The notes beneath the pieces are model-generated. The model worked only from the letters and a program-made list of their open reading frames with translations. It was not told where the DNA came from and did not search any database. From Planctomycetaceae bacterium (lineage in GTDB: Bacteria > Planctomycetota > Planctomycetia > Pirellulales > Thermoguttaceae): a DNA stretch of 11,518 nucleotides. This document shows, piece after piece, positions 1 through 6,770 of this stretch. Both the position numbers and the translations under genes were made by a program. The stretch covers positions 1-11,518 of the forward strand of contig JAIRLW010000115.1 of the NCBI GenBank assembly GCA_031259095.1, read 5' to 3'. How positions within the stretch are numbered: position 1 is the first letter of the stretch; the number at the start of each line of letters is the position of its first letter.

Positions 1-56
1 ATTGTTCGGGTATTGCCGGAAAGCGAATAATACGCAACAAGAATTTTTTTAGTCAT
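1..56 (-). CDS. flavodoxin, N-terminal fragment (cut by window edge)
   Basis: The minus strand from 56 opens with ATG and reads MTKKILVAYYSLSGNTRT before the window ends. A short beta strand (KILVAYYS) followed by the phosphate-binding loop S-L-S-G-N-T-R is the usual start of small flavodoxins, which carry FMN and shuttle electrons in the cytoplasm. The start is supported by a Shine-Dalgarno, GAAAGGA (plus strand 64-70), 7 nt upstream. It lies 94 nt downstream of a MerR-family regulator on the same strand, a pairing common for this regulator group, so it is probably a target and in the same transcript. Only 18 codons are visible, so the subfamily (short or long chain, or a flavodoxin-like oxidoreductase) cannot be told. 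Confidence 0.75.
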   Translation of the reverse strand, partial: MTKKILVAYYSLSGNTRT

Positions 57-97
57 TGGACTGTCCTTTCATTTTTAGGAATTTTTAACTTTTTTGA

Positions 98-122
98 GTT
101 GACACACGCAGCGAGTGTCAAC
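98..122. repeat. dyad between merR-type gene and flavodoxin
   Basis: Perfect 8-bp arms (GTTGACAC at 98-105 and GTGTCAAC at 115-122) surround a 9-nt centre that is itself nearly palindromic (CGC-A-GCG). It lies in the leader of the flavodoxin. On the minus strand it contains TTGACA but no convincing -10 hexamer follows, and the downstream tract is A-rich rather than U-rich, so it is not an obvious promoter or terminator. It could be an intercistronic RNA hairpin or a protein-binding site. Confidence 0.5.
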
Positions 123-150
123 GCTTAAATTTTTGGTATTCTGTAAAGAT

Positions 151-564
151 TTACCATTGACCTTTCGGAATATCTGCTATGGCGCATCCTGATTGTCGAA
201 TTTCATAGTATGTTTGATAGAGTTGATCGTAATTTTCGATTTTGTTGTTGAGACGTTTGAGGGTTGATTTCATTTCGTCAAGCCGTTTGACGAGTTGGTT
301 ACGTTGTTCGACTAGTATTTGTTTTCGGTCGGAGTGAGTTGACTCGCCTTGCTGAAAGAGCGCAACATATTCGACCAACGCCTCAACCTGAACACCGGCG
401 CTCCGCATACATTTAATAAATCCGACCCAATTATTATCTTCTTCGGAATAATTCCTGATCCCGTTTTCGTTACGTTTTACGTTTGGGATCAATCCGACCC
501 GTTCATAATAACGCAATGTATCGGGTGAAAGCCCGTGTTTTTTGGCAACTTCCGCAATGGTCAT
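151..564 (-). CDS. MerR-family transcriptional regulator, NmlR/AdhR-like
   Basis: A 137-residue cytoplasmic regulator. The N-terminal winged helix-turn-helix is clear (residues 1-70: MTIAEVAKKHGLSPDTLRYY, then ER-GLIP and R-Y-E-D), followed by a coiled-coil dimerisation helix (about 78-120). A single cysteine sits at residue 52 in the K-C-M-R-S-A-G segment. The equivalent Cys52 of B. subtilis AdhR is known to be needed for sensing reactive aldehydes, so thiol or carbonyl stress sensing is a reasonable inference. The usual metal-binding cysteines of MerR, ZntR or CueR are absent. The start codon has a strong SD, GAAAGGAG at plus strand 574-581, 9 nt away. It is followed by a flavodoxin gene and preceded by an operator-bearing promoter, so it most likely regulates its own operon. 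The inducer cannot be read from sequence. Confidence 0.9.
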   Translation of the reverse strand: MTIAEVAKKHGLSPDTLRYYERVGLIPNVKRNENGIRNYSEEDNNWVGFIKCMRSAGVQVEALVEYVALFQQGESTHSDRKQILVEQRNQLVKRLDEMKSTLKRLNNKIENYDQLYQTYYEIRQSGCAIADIPKGQW

Positions 565-573
565 AACAATATT

Positions 574-581
574 CTCCTTTC
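574..581 (-). promoter_or_regulatory. Shine-Dalgarno of the MerR-type gene
   Basis: GAAAGGAG on the minus strand, 9 nt before the ATG at 564. It is one of the few strong ribosome binding sites in this window and settles the start codon. Confidence 0.8.
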
Positions 582-635
582 TGAATTTTCCGGTTCACCG
601 CACCAAACGGGACTAATAATTTTTTGAGAGTTATC

Positions 636-666
636 ATTCTACCGCTTGGAGTTGACTCCAAGTCAA
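636..666 (-). promoter_or_regulatory. MerR-type promoter with 19-bp spacer and operator palindrome
   Basis: On the minus strand a -35 TTGACT (661-666) and a -10 TAGAAT (636-641) are separated by 19 bp instead of 17, the hallmark of promoters that MerR-family activators correct by DNA distortion. The spacer is almost filled by the palindrome CTTGGAGT-TG-ACTCCAAG as read on the plus strand (645-662; 8-bp arms, 2-nt centre). This is close to the operator type described for NmlR/AdhR-like regulators. The expected transcript start is near 629, about 65 nt upstream of the regulator's start, implying autoregulation. Confidence 0.88.
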
Positions 667-957
667 TAGGGGGGGTAAAGAGCCGCCGACTATTTTATTG
701 CCGAACAAATAGAAAATCACCGTAATCTCCTGAAAACATCTAATTTTTTGATATGATTCTCACTTCGGTCATGAAAATCGGGGATATTATGCGAAGAGCC
801 GATTACCTACAATTGTGTCGGCACACTTATCGGCAATGAATCAGAAACTTTACACGGTAAAAAAATAACTCTTTATTTTGTCAAAAACTTCCTAAATTAT
901 TTGGAAAGTTTATAGACCAAAAATGTAATTTTTAACCGTGCGAAGTATAGAATGATC
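667..957. other. gene-free stretch, nothing recognised
   Basis: Between the MerR-type promoter and the inverted-repeat element at 958. Only short chance open frames are present (for example about 22 codons from an ATG near 771) without ribosome binding sites or recognisable motifs. Confidence 0.5.
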
Positions 958-1260
958 GTAACTATTCAGTATTGCGATGAATATTGTAGTTCTTCGTTGG
1001 AATTTTTTTAGCACGTCTATCCGGTAAACAACCTCATTTTCGACCTAATTTTCCGAACAAAACAACCTCAGTAGCAAATAGACAAGACACACACATCTAT
1101 CTTATTACCTTATTGTTTCTTTTAATGAAGTAATAAGGTTGTTGTTTCTAGGAACTCTTTTGCTACTGAGGTTGTTTTGTTAAGAAAATTAGGTGGAAAT
1201 GAGGTTTGTGGTTAATGCTCCGCTGGTTTATCAAAAAAGTAGATGCTACTGAATGGGTAC
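958..1260. repeat. 303-bp MITE-like element with nested inverted repeats (copy A)
   Basis: The two ends are imperfect inverted repeats (958-971 against 1247-1260, 11 of 14 matching). Further in, arms 1026-1078 and 1159-1209 are inverted copies of each other over about 50 bp, including a perfect 23-bp match (1056-1078 with 1159-1181). The centre holds another small hairpin, ACCTTATT (1107-1114) with AATAAGGT (1132-1139). No open reading frame is inside. A second, truncated copy lies at 4675-4865, so this is a dispersed, non-coding element rather than a one-off hairpin. Target-site duplications are not obvious. Confidence 0.75.
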
Positions 1261-1263
1261 AAT

Positions 1264-1334
1264 AAATCTGCGGACAATTCTATTTTCTCTCTGTGAATTC
1301 TGTGTTCTCTGTGGTTAATAAAATAGACCGTTAC
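1264..1334 (+). repeat. dispersed repeat fragment ending TAAAATAGACCGTTAC
   Basis: Contains ATCTGCGGAC (1266-1275) followed by tandem-like CTGTG/TCTGTG words and ending CTGTGGTTAATAAAATAGAC at 1309-1328, then CGTTAC. The same ordered words occur on the plus strand at 4397-4436 and on the minus strand at 6946-7005, so it is a member of a dispersed family. It directly abuts the right end of the 303-bp element. Confidence 0.65.
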
Positions 1335-1420
1335 CTCTGAATTATTAGAGATTCCCAATGTGTCGAAATCGCGGAATTATTCAGGAATTATTCCAAAAAA
1401 TTTTTCCGGCGCGGGGTCTC

Positions 1421-1448
1421 TTGACATCTCATTCTTCTCATTTATAAT
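1421..1448 (+). promoter_or_regulatory. sigma70-type promoter of metE
   Basis: A perfect -35 TTGACA (1421-1426) and a perfect -10 TATAAT (1443-1448), 16 bp apart. Transcription would begin near 1455, just before the first pairing stem of the cobalamin riboswitch (1466), giving a leader of about 335 nt. Confidence 0.85.
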
Positions 1449-1465
1449 GGGCGAATAAATTGGTT

Positions 1466-1618
1466 GAGCGAGTAACGGAAAACGGTGGAAAACCGTTGCG
1501 GACGCGCCACTGTAACCGGTATTTAATACTTGTACTTGTATTAAAGTCACTTGACACAACACGTTAGGGAAGGCTTTAATTCTAAAAACAACACCGGAAG
1601 CCAGGAGACGACTCGCTC
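1466..1618 (+). ncRNA. cobalamin (adenosylcobalamin) riboswitch
   Basis: A closing stem of 8 perfect base pairs joins GAGCGAGT (1466-1473) to ACTCGCTC (1611-1618). Inside are the family's conserved elements: the ACGGT/ACCGT stem with purine-rich loop (1482-1496), the GCCACTGTA block (1506-1514), and the B12 box GCCAGGAGAC (1600-1609). A long variable hairpin (1522-1529 with 1538-1545, 8 bp) sits between them, as usual for this class. It lies between the metE promoter and metE, so it should repress the B12-independent enzyme when cobalamin is present. That logic is established for metE elsewhere and inferred here. Confidence 0.95.
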
Positions 1619-1663
1619 TTTAACTCAGTAAGGCAATCTCGCGATAAAGAATCCTTGCGATAA

Positions 1664-1687
1664 TAATACCGGTTTGTTCCGATATTA
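1664..1687 (+). promoter_or_regulatory. leader hairpin after the riboswitch, possible expression platform
   Basis: TAATA-C-CGG pairs with CCG-A-TATTA around a 6-nt loop, with one C-A mismatch. It is not followed by a U-run, so it is not a standard intrinsic terminator. Its role in switching is only a suggestion. Confidence 0.3.
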
Positions 1688-1746
1688 CCGCTATTTCTCT
1701 ATTGACTTGTTTTGTCTTGCTCTTTCAATTCCCTGTTCACCGCACT

Positions 1747-1776
1747 TGGAAACCGCGTTTTTCGTTTCCAGAAAGG
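1747..1776 (+). promoter_or_regulatory. hairpin directly upstream of the metE ribosome binding site
   Basis: TGGAAAC (1747-1753) pairs with GTTTCCA (1764-1770). It is followed at once by the only SD-like sequence, GAAAGG (1771-1776), which is 15 nt from the ATG, longer than usual. This is the best visible candidate for translational control by the riboswitch, but no base-pairing partner for the SD itself was found. Confidence 0.35.
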
Positions 1777-1791
1777 TAAAGTAGTTTAAAC

Positions 1792-4083
1792 ATGACCGTC
1801 AATACTCTCAAATCACATTGTCTCGGTTTTCCGCGTATCGGTTCAAACCGTGAACTCAAAAAAGTTACAGAATCTTATTGGAAAAACCTCATCAGCCTCG
1901 ACGAATTACTTGCCGCCGCTGAAGAGTTGAAACAAAAAAATTGGCAAACCCAAAAAAATGCAGGACTATCACACGTTGCAACCGGAGACTTCTCCTTTTA
2001 CGATCATATTCTCGATACAACAATAATGCTTGGTGCAATTCCGCCGCGATTTACCGCGAATTGCAATACGCAAAAAAATTGTTCGGAAATTGATCTTGCT
2101 TTTCGGATGGCGCGCGGAGATGTTCGGCAAAATATTCCGGCAATGCAAATGATGAAATGGTTCGATACCAATTATCATTACATCGTCCCCGAATTTTCAT
2201 CACAAATTTTATTGCCGCATCGGTCTTGCGGCATTGTCCGCGATACAAAAACAGCCGCTCAATTGGGTTTTTCACCAAAACCCGTTTTGGTTGGTCCGAT
2301 GACTTATCTCGCCTTGTCAAAAAATTTCGGTAACTTTGACCGTTGGCAATTGCTCGATAATGTTATAGAAATTTATCAGTCTGTACTTCACGAATTAAGC
2401 GAATCAGCAGATTGGATTCAACTTGACGAACCGATTCTTTGTACCGATTTGTCCAACGAAACAAAAAATACTTTTCAAAAAACATATCAAAAATTAAACG
2501 ACAATTTGAAAAATTCGAAAATTCTTTTGGCAACTTATTTCGGTACGCTCGACGAAAATCTTGAACTCGCTTTGTCATCAGGCTGCGCCGGTTTACATCT
2601 TGATCTTGTTCGCGGAAATAGCCAACTCGATTCTGTTGCAAAAAGACTTCCGCCTGAAATGATTTTCTCCGCAGGAGTTGTTGATGGTCGGAATATTTGG
2701 CGTACAGATTTGTCGTCTGCACTTGGAAAACTCTGGAAAATTCAAGCGGAAATCGGACGTGAACGGGTTGTTATTGCGTCAAGTTGTTCGCTTCTTCATT
2801 GTCCCGTCGATCTTAATAACGAAACTAAAATCGACAGCGAACTCAAAAATTGGATGGCGTTTTCAGTACAAAAATGTGATGAAATTGTGCTGTTGTCCGA
2901 TTTATTGGACGGAAAAGTTTCAGAAAAAATTCTCGAAGAAAATGTTCAACTTATTCAGCAACGAAAAACAAGTCCGCGCGTTGTTGACGAAAAGGTTCAA
3001 AAACGTTGTGTGTCTGTTCAACCGGAAATGTTTCGCCGAAACGAAAATTATTCCGAACGGAAAAAATTACAACAACACCTAAACTTGCCGCTCTTACCGA
3101 CAACAACAATCGGTTCCTTCCCGCAGACAAATGAAATCCGCGAAACGCGCCGAAAATTCCGTAACGGTGAAATCACTCAAACGCAATACGAATCGTTCAT
3201 GCAAAACATCATCACCGATGTTGTACGAAAACAAGAAGAACTTGGTTTGGATGTTCTTGTTCACGGCGAACCGGAACGTAACGATATGGTCGAATATTTC
3301 GGCGAACAATTAAACGGTTTCTGTTTTTCGGAAAACGGTTGGGTGCAGAGTTACGGCAACAGATATGTCAAACCGCCGATTATTTTCGGCGACATTTCGC
3401 GAAAACAACCTATGACCGTTGCGTGGATTAAATTTGCCCAATCGCAAACCGCAAAACCAATGAAAGGAATGTTGACGGGTCCTGTAACAATTCTTTGTTG
3501 GAGTTTTGTGCGTGACGATATTCCGCGTGCGGAGGTTTGCCGTCAAATTGCGTTGGCAATTCGGGATGAGGTTGCCGATCTTGAGAATGCGGGAATTAAA
3601 ATTATTCAAATTGACGAGGCGGCGTTACGCGAAGGTTTGCCGTTACGAAAGCGTGACGCCGACGATTATTTAACATGGGCGACTGATGCTTTTTGTCTTG
3701 CATCATCAGGAGCCGACAGCCGTACTCAAATTCACACGCATATATGTTACAGCGAGGTCAATTCGATTATTCGTTGGCTTGCGCGGATGGATGCGGATGT
3801 TATTAGTATTGAGTCGAGCCGGAGCGGAATGAAAATTCTGGAAGTGTTTCAGGAATTTGAATATCCGAATGAAATTGGTCCCGGCGTTTACGACATTCAC
3901 AGCCCGCGTGTTCCGTCAAAAGATGAAATTATCGGGTTACTCAAAAAAGCGTTGCAATATATCCCAAAAGAACGACTTTGGGTCAATCCCGATTGCGGTC
4001 TCAAAACACGTGAATGGAACGAAACGTTGGAATCACTAAAAAATATGATCGAAGCCGTTCTGCATTTACGTAATGAAAAATGA
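1792..4083 (+). CDS. metE: cobalamin-independent methionine synthase
   Basis: 5-methyltetrahydropteroyltriglutamate--homocysteine S-methyltransferase, the last step of methionine synthesis, cytoplasmic, zinc-dependent. The length (763 residues) is normal for the family. The N-terminal half starts with the expected G-F-P-R-I-G-x-N-R-E-L-K-K folate-domain signature (about residues 13-25). The C-terminal half opens with T-T-I-G-S-F-P-Q-T near residue 440. The zinc ligands are all present: His650, Cys652 (HTHICYSE), Glu674 (SIESSRSG) and Cys735 (NPDCGLKTR), each shifted by the same 9 residues from E. coli His641, Cys643, Glu665 and Cys726. The gene stands alone on the plus strand behind a B12 riboswitch, implying that the organism also has a B12-dependent MetH or obtains cobalamin. 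No clear terminator follows it. Confidence 0.98.
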   Translation: MTVNTLKSHCLGFPRIGSNRELKKVTESYWKNLISLDELLAAAEELKQKNWQTQKNAGLSHVATGDFSFYDHILDTTIMLGAIPPRFTANCNTQKNCSEIDLAFRMARGDVRQNIPAMQMMKWFDTNYHYIVPEFSSQILLPHRSCGIVRDTKTAAQLGFSPKPVLVGPMTYLALSKNFGNFDRWQLLDNVIEIYQSVLHELSESADWIQLDEPILCTDLSNETKNTFQKTYQKLNDNLKNSKILLATYFGTLDENLELALSSGCAGLHLDLVRGNSQLDSVAKRLPPEMIFSAGVVDGRNIWRTDLSSALGKLWKIQAEIGRERVVIASSCSLLHCPVDLNNETKIDSELKNWMAFSVQKCDEIVLLSDLLDGKVSEKILEENVQLIQQRKTSPRVVDEKVQKRCVSVQPEMFRRNENYSERKKLQQHLNLPLLPTTTIGSFPQTNEIRETRRKFRNGEITQTQYESFMQNIITDVVRKQEELGLDVLVHGEPERNDMVEYFGEQLNGFCFSENGWVQSYGNRYVKPPIIFGDISRKQPMTVAWIKFAQSQTAKPMKGMLTGPVTILCWSFVRDDIPRAEVCRQIALAIRDEVADLENAGIKIIQIDEAALREGLPLRKRDADDYLTWATDAFCLASSGADSRTQIHTHICYSEVNSIIRWLARMDADVISIESSRSGMKILEVFQEFEYPNEIGPGVYDIHSPRVPSKDEIIGLLKKALQYIPKERLWVNPDCGLKTREWNETLESLKNMIEAVLHLRNEK

Positions 4084-4195
4084 TTTAGGGAATTTCGTAA
4101 TATTTCAGCGGACTATTTTTTTGATGTCAAAATTATTATCAACTCAACGATACTTGTTCTACATTAAAATTCAGTTTATATTTTTTGTATGATTC

Positions 4196-4436
4196 CGTAA
4201 CTGTCTATTTTATTTTTCACCGCAAAATACACCAATAGACACGAAAATGATAGTCCCAATCTTTTTTTCGTGAACATTCGCGGGTTTCGTGGTGAAAATA
4301 AAGTTGGTTGAAACGATGGCGATACGGTTATGGTAAAGGCGGCTGAAATACTACTAATACTTTAATTCCAATTTGTTTGGATTCCAATTTAAAAAGGTTC
4401 TCCGTGAACTCTGTGGTTAATAAAATAGACTGTTAC
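4196..4436. repeat. 241-bp element with terminal inverted repeats
   Basis: The ends GTAACTGTCTATTTTA (4196-4211 region) and TAAAATAGACTGTTAC (4421-4436) are inverted copies with one mismatch in 16. Next to the left end is a long imperfect hairpin: arm 4213-4248, which contains TTCACCGCAAAATACACC, against 4264-4299, which contains TTCGTGGTGAAAA. The right end carries the CTGTGGTTAATAAAATAGAC word also seen at 1309-1328 and, on the minus strand, around 6950-6980. No gene is inside. It looks like a non-autonomous mobile or palindromic repeat. Confidence 0.6.
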
Positions 4437-4443
4437 ATGATTC

Positions 4444-4562
4444 CTTGTGTTCTTTGTGTAATTGTTGTATCTCTTGTGTTTAAAATTGATTAACATAGGA
4501 GATTTTTCAACACAACAATCACAACGTTTTTCACATTTCACAAAGGACGCAAAGATTTTAAA
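4444..4562. repeat. diverged CTTTGTG-type repeat words
   Basis: CCTTGTGTTCTTTGTG near 4444-4459 and, in the opposite orientation, CACAAAGGACGCAAAG near 4538-4553. These resemble the tandem GTG-containing words in the other repeat fragments here, and may be decayed copies of the same family. The similarity is short and imperfect. Confidence 0.35.
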
Positions 4563-4674
4563 AAAGAAATACACTCTGTATGAGCAGTAAATTTACTAAC
4601 AAATATTAGACCTTTTCTCTAACTTGATCACCGATTCCATCCACAACATAGCCAAGTGAAATGATAAGTCTTTT

Positions 4675-4865
4675 TAACTATTCTGTAGTGAGGTGAATAT
4701 TGTCATTATTTAGCGGCAATTTTTTAACACGTATGAATATTCGGACAAACAAACCTCATTTTCAACCTAATTTTTCCTACAAAACAACCTCAGTAGCAAA
4801 AAGATACAACAAAAACTAACATCATTACTTCATTAAAAACGTAAACGAATAATGAGGTAATGATA
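4675..4865. repeat. truncated copy of the 303-bp inverted-repeat element (copy B)
   Basis: It begins with TAACTATTCTGTA (4675-4687), parallel to the left end of copy A, and continues through the same left arm (4747-4800), ending in the shared core ACAACCTCAGTAGCAAA. Its central hairpin is stronger than in copy A: 4822-4835 with 4850-4863, 13 of 14 pairs. The right half of the element is missing: no inverted arm is found after 4865. Confidence 0.7.
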
Positions 4866-5216
4866 TTAATGATGATTACATAAAATTAGCAAATGATAGA
4901 ATTAAATTAGCTTGTCAAGACGCAATGACACTATTCCAGTTCTAACCCTAATTGATCTCAATATTATATTCTATGACGTCCCCCTTTCTTTGGACAGAAA
5001 TTAATACTTTGTTAAACAAATTTATTATCACATTTCTTTTCTGAAGAAGTGGTAAAAACCACCTCTCCCTAAAAGTTTTTTTCTTTTTTCCAACTGCAAA
5101 AGTCGTATTTTTTTTAACATCATAAACTTTTTTTCAAATTTTCCAAATAAATCGTGAGAAATTTTTTCAGACTGTTTTACATTTTGAGAGAATAATTATT
5201 GACGCCAAAAATCAAG
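4866..5216. other. gene-free, A/T-rich stretch
   Basis: No credible gene. A small hairpin (GTGGT 5049-5053 with ACCAC 5058-5062) is followed after a short gap by T-runs at about 5078-5090, so a weak plus-strand terminator is possible. The stretch from about 5075 to 5150 is dominated by poly-T tracts. Confidence 0.4.
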
Positions 5217-5251
5217 AGGTAGGCGACCTTTCGCCGAAAGGTCGTCTACCT
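5217..5251 (-). terminator. long hairpin downstream of rpiB
   Basis: Two 17-nt arms (5217-5233 and 5235-5251) are inverted copies with a single mismatch that becomes a G-U pair in one strand's RNA. The stem is GC-rich and carries CGACCTTTCG next to the tip. On the minus strand it is followed by CTCTTGATTTTTGG, so it fits an intrinsic terminator about 20 nt after the rpiB stop. Its near-perfect symmetry would also fit a REP-type palindrome. Confidence 0.65.
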
Positions 5252-5270
5252 TTCCCTTACTCCTTCGATT

Positions 5271-5735
5271 TCAACACATTCCAAGTTTTTTCTCGATATT
5301 TTCGATTTTATTGAGACGTTTTTCATGCCGTCCTCCGTCAAAGGGGGAGACGAGCCAGATTTCGGTGATGCGATGAATCGTATTTTCGTCGAGCATATCA
5401 CCGGAAAGGCATAAGACATTCAAATCGTTATGACGGCGGCTCAGTTCGGCAGCGAGTTCGTCGATAATCGGAGCGGCGCGAACTCTGGCGAATTTGTTGG
5501 CGGTAATACACATTCCAATACCGGTTCCGCAAATCAAAATCCCGCGATCAACCTCATGACGACTAACCCGTTGTGCAACCTCTGTTGCCACATCAGGATA
5601 ATCAACCAACGATTTTTCTTCCAATGAAGGACCAAATTCTAAAATGTTATATCCTGATTGTCGGAGAAACTCCGCAATTTTCATGCGAATAGCAATTCCA
5701 TGATGATCGCTGCCAATAGCAATTTTTAAACTCAT
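5271..5735 (-). CDS. rpiB: ribose-5-phosphate isomerase B (RpiB/LacA/LacB family)
   Basis: Interconverts ribose 5-phosphate and ribulose 5-phosphate in the non-oxidative pentose phosphate pathway, cytoplasmic. The 154 residues match the usual length. The N-terminal IGSDHHG (7-13; most relatives have a D-H-A/G-G) binds the substrate, Cys69 in ICGTGIGM (68-75) is the catalytic base, N80-K81 follow the active-site loop, and the RRHND segment (100-104) carries the ring-opening histidine at 102. After the N-V-L-C-L strand the usual G-A-R is replaced by SGDMLD, a small departure in a phosphate-contact region. A broader sugar-phosphate isomerase activity (allose or galactose 6-phosphate type) cannot be excluded. 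No SD precedes the ATG. It lies 81 nt downstream of the hdrB-like gene on the same strand and ends in a hairpin, so the two may share a transcript. Confidence 0.92.
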   Translation of the reverse strand: MSLKIAIGSDHHGIAIRMKIAEFLRQSGYNILEFGPSLEEKSLVDYPDVATEVAQRVSRHEVDRGILICGTGIGMCITANKFARVRAAPIIDELAAELSRRHNDLNVLCLSGDMLDENTIHRITEIWLVSPFDGGRHEKRLNKIENIEKKLGMC

Positions 5736-5756
5736 AATAATAGTTGATAGTGATTA

Positions 5757-5783
5757 GTGGATTGTGGATTGTGGATTGTGATT
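5757..5783. repeat. tandem heptamer GTGGATT
   Basis: Three perfect copies of GTGGATT (5757-5777) followed by a partial copy, GTGATT. It sits in the 80-nt gap between rpiB and the hdrB-like gene, next to a second set of similar words (GTCCCTT, ATCCCTA, GTCCCTA at about 5794-5819). Copy number could vary by slippage. Confidence 0.7.
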
Positions 5784-5815
5784 AGTCCCAATTGTCCCTT
5801 ATATCCCTATCGTCC

Positions 5816-6670
5816 CTAAATAATTTTTTTTGTTTTAACGAAATGTTTATCGAGGCAGAGTTCTTTTTCGGAAATGCCCAACGCAAGACCAACAAGATCA
5901 GAAAGATAATACACCGGTAAATCGAGTGGTTCTTTGTATTTTTTTTCGATTGCCGACTGTTTCATATCGAGGTTGACATGACACATCGGACAGGCAACCA
6001 CCATACAATTGGCTCCATGTTTTTTGGCATTGCGTAGAATTTTGCCGGATAAATCGATAATGATAGAATCATCGGCTAAGGTCAAACCTGCGCCGCAACA
6101 TTCGGTTTTGTAGTTCCAATCGTCAACCGGTTCCGCGCCCAACGCACGGAGTAAGGTTTCCATTGAAGAAGGATGTTCGCAGTCGTCGAATTTCAAATCT
6201 TTTGGCGGGCGCGTCAACAAACATCCGTAATAACACGCCGGTTTATAGCCGTCTAATTTTGTTGTGATTGTTGCGGTGAGTTTTTCAAGACCGATTTTTT
6301 GAAAAACCTGAATGAGATTGACGATTTCGGTTTTTCCCGCAACGGTATCTTCGACAATTTGCGACATTTCCTTACGAAGCGATTCTGAACTTCGCAATTC
6401 ATTACCGACTTTAATGAGTTCCATCGAACACATGGGGCATGGCGCGAATAGTTGTTCGATACCGTCGCGTTCGGCGATTGCCAGATTACGGGCTGGGAGT
6501 GCGATGGCTAACTTTTTATTGAGATTATGTGCTGCGGTTGCGCCGCAACAAATCCAGTCATCAAGTTCCCGCAAACCGATGTGGAGCCGTTCCATACATG
6601 CCCGAACCGATTTTTCATAGTCGTAAGACGAACCGTGTAACGCACAACCAGGATAATAACCAAAGTCCAT
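5816..6670 (-). CDS. heterodisulfide reductase subunit B-like protein (CCG domains)
   Basis: A cysteine-rich redox protein with two complete CCG motifs, which in HdrB hold non-cubane [4Fe-4S] clusters that reduce disulfides. Numbering from the chosen ATG: motif 1 is Cys9, Cys41-Cys42, Cys78 and Cys81; motif 2 is Cys150 (YYGCLLTRP), Cys191-Cys192 (TECCGAG) and Cys227, Cys230 (ACPMCHVNL). The spacings fit the family pattern CX31CC-X35-CXXC. The start at 6670 gives 284 residues and begins MDFGYYPGCALHG, as relatives do. The frame stays open to a TTG at 6757, but those 29 residues lack family similarity. No strong SD is seen. No HdrA or HdrC lies alongside: rpiB follows, and a palindrome precedes. 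The substrate is unknown. It may act with flavin or ferredoxin partners encoded elsewhere, and true methanogen CoM-S-S-CoB activity is not implied. Confidence 0.88.
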   Translation of the reverse strand: MDFGYYPGCALHGSSYDYEKSVRACMERLHIGLRELDDWICCGATAAHNLNKKLAIALPARNLAIAERDGIEQLFAPCPMCSMELIKVGNELRSSESLRKEMSQIVEDTVAGKTEIVNLIQVFQKIGLEKLTATITTKLDGYKPACYYGCLLTRPPKDLKFDDCEHPSSMETLLRALGAEPVDDWNYKTECCGAGLTLADDSIIIDLSGKILRNAKKHGANCMVVACPMCHVNLDMKQSAIEKKYKEPLDLPVYYLSDLVGLALGISEKELCLDKHFVKTKKII

Positions 6671-6770
6671 TTTCTTAATTTTTTTAATAGGTTGGAGTAA
6701 ACAGCCAACAACCGTCGGAAACAATAGTGTAGGGCAATTTCCGCACGGCAAAACCAAAACAAGGTATTTT

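Noticed and set aside
1107..1139. Possible CRISPR-like or terminator structure between inverted arms
   Set aside because: There is no regular repeat-spacer pattern. The hairpin is the centre of the 303-bp element and no gene ends there.
1377..1562. Minus-strand open frame of 61 codons
   Set aside because: It lies across the metE promoter and the cobalamin riboswitch, both strongly supported, and has no family similarity.
2051..4039. Many open frames on either strand inside metE
   Set aside because: They are shadows of metE, which has full-length family similarity and all zinc ligands.
4389..4574. Minus-strand open frame of 61 codons
   Set aside because: It runs over the end of the 241-bp element and decayed repeat words, with low-complexity residues and no SD.
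6671..6757. N-terminal extension of the hdrB-like gene to a TTG start
   Set aside because: Homologous proteins begin near MDFGYYPGC. The extra 29 residues have no family similarity and TTG is a rarer start, although two cysteines (CGNC) in this part made it tempting.
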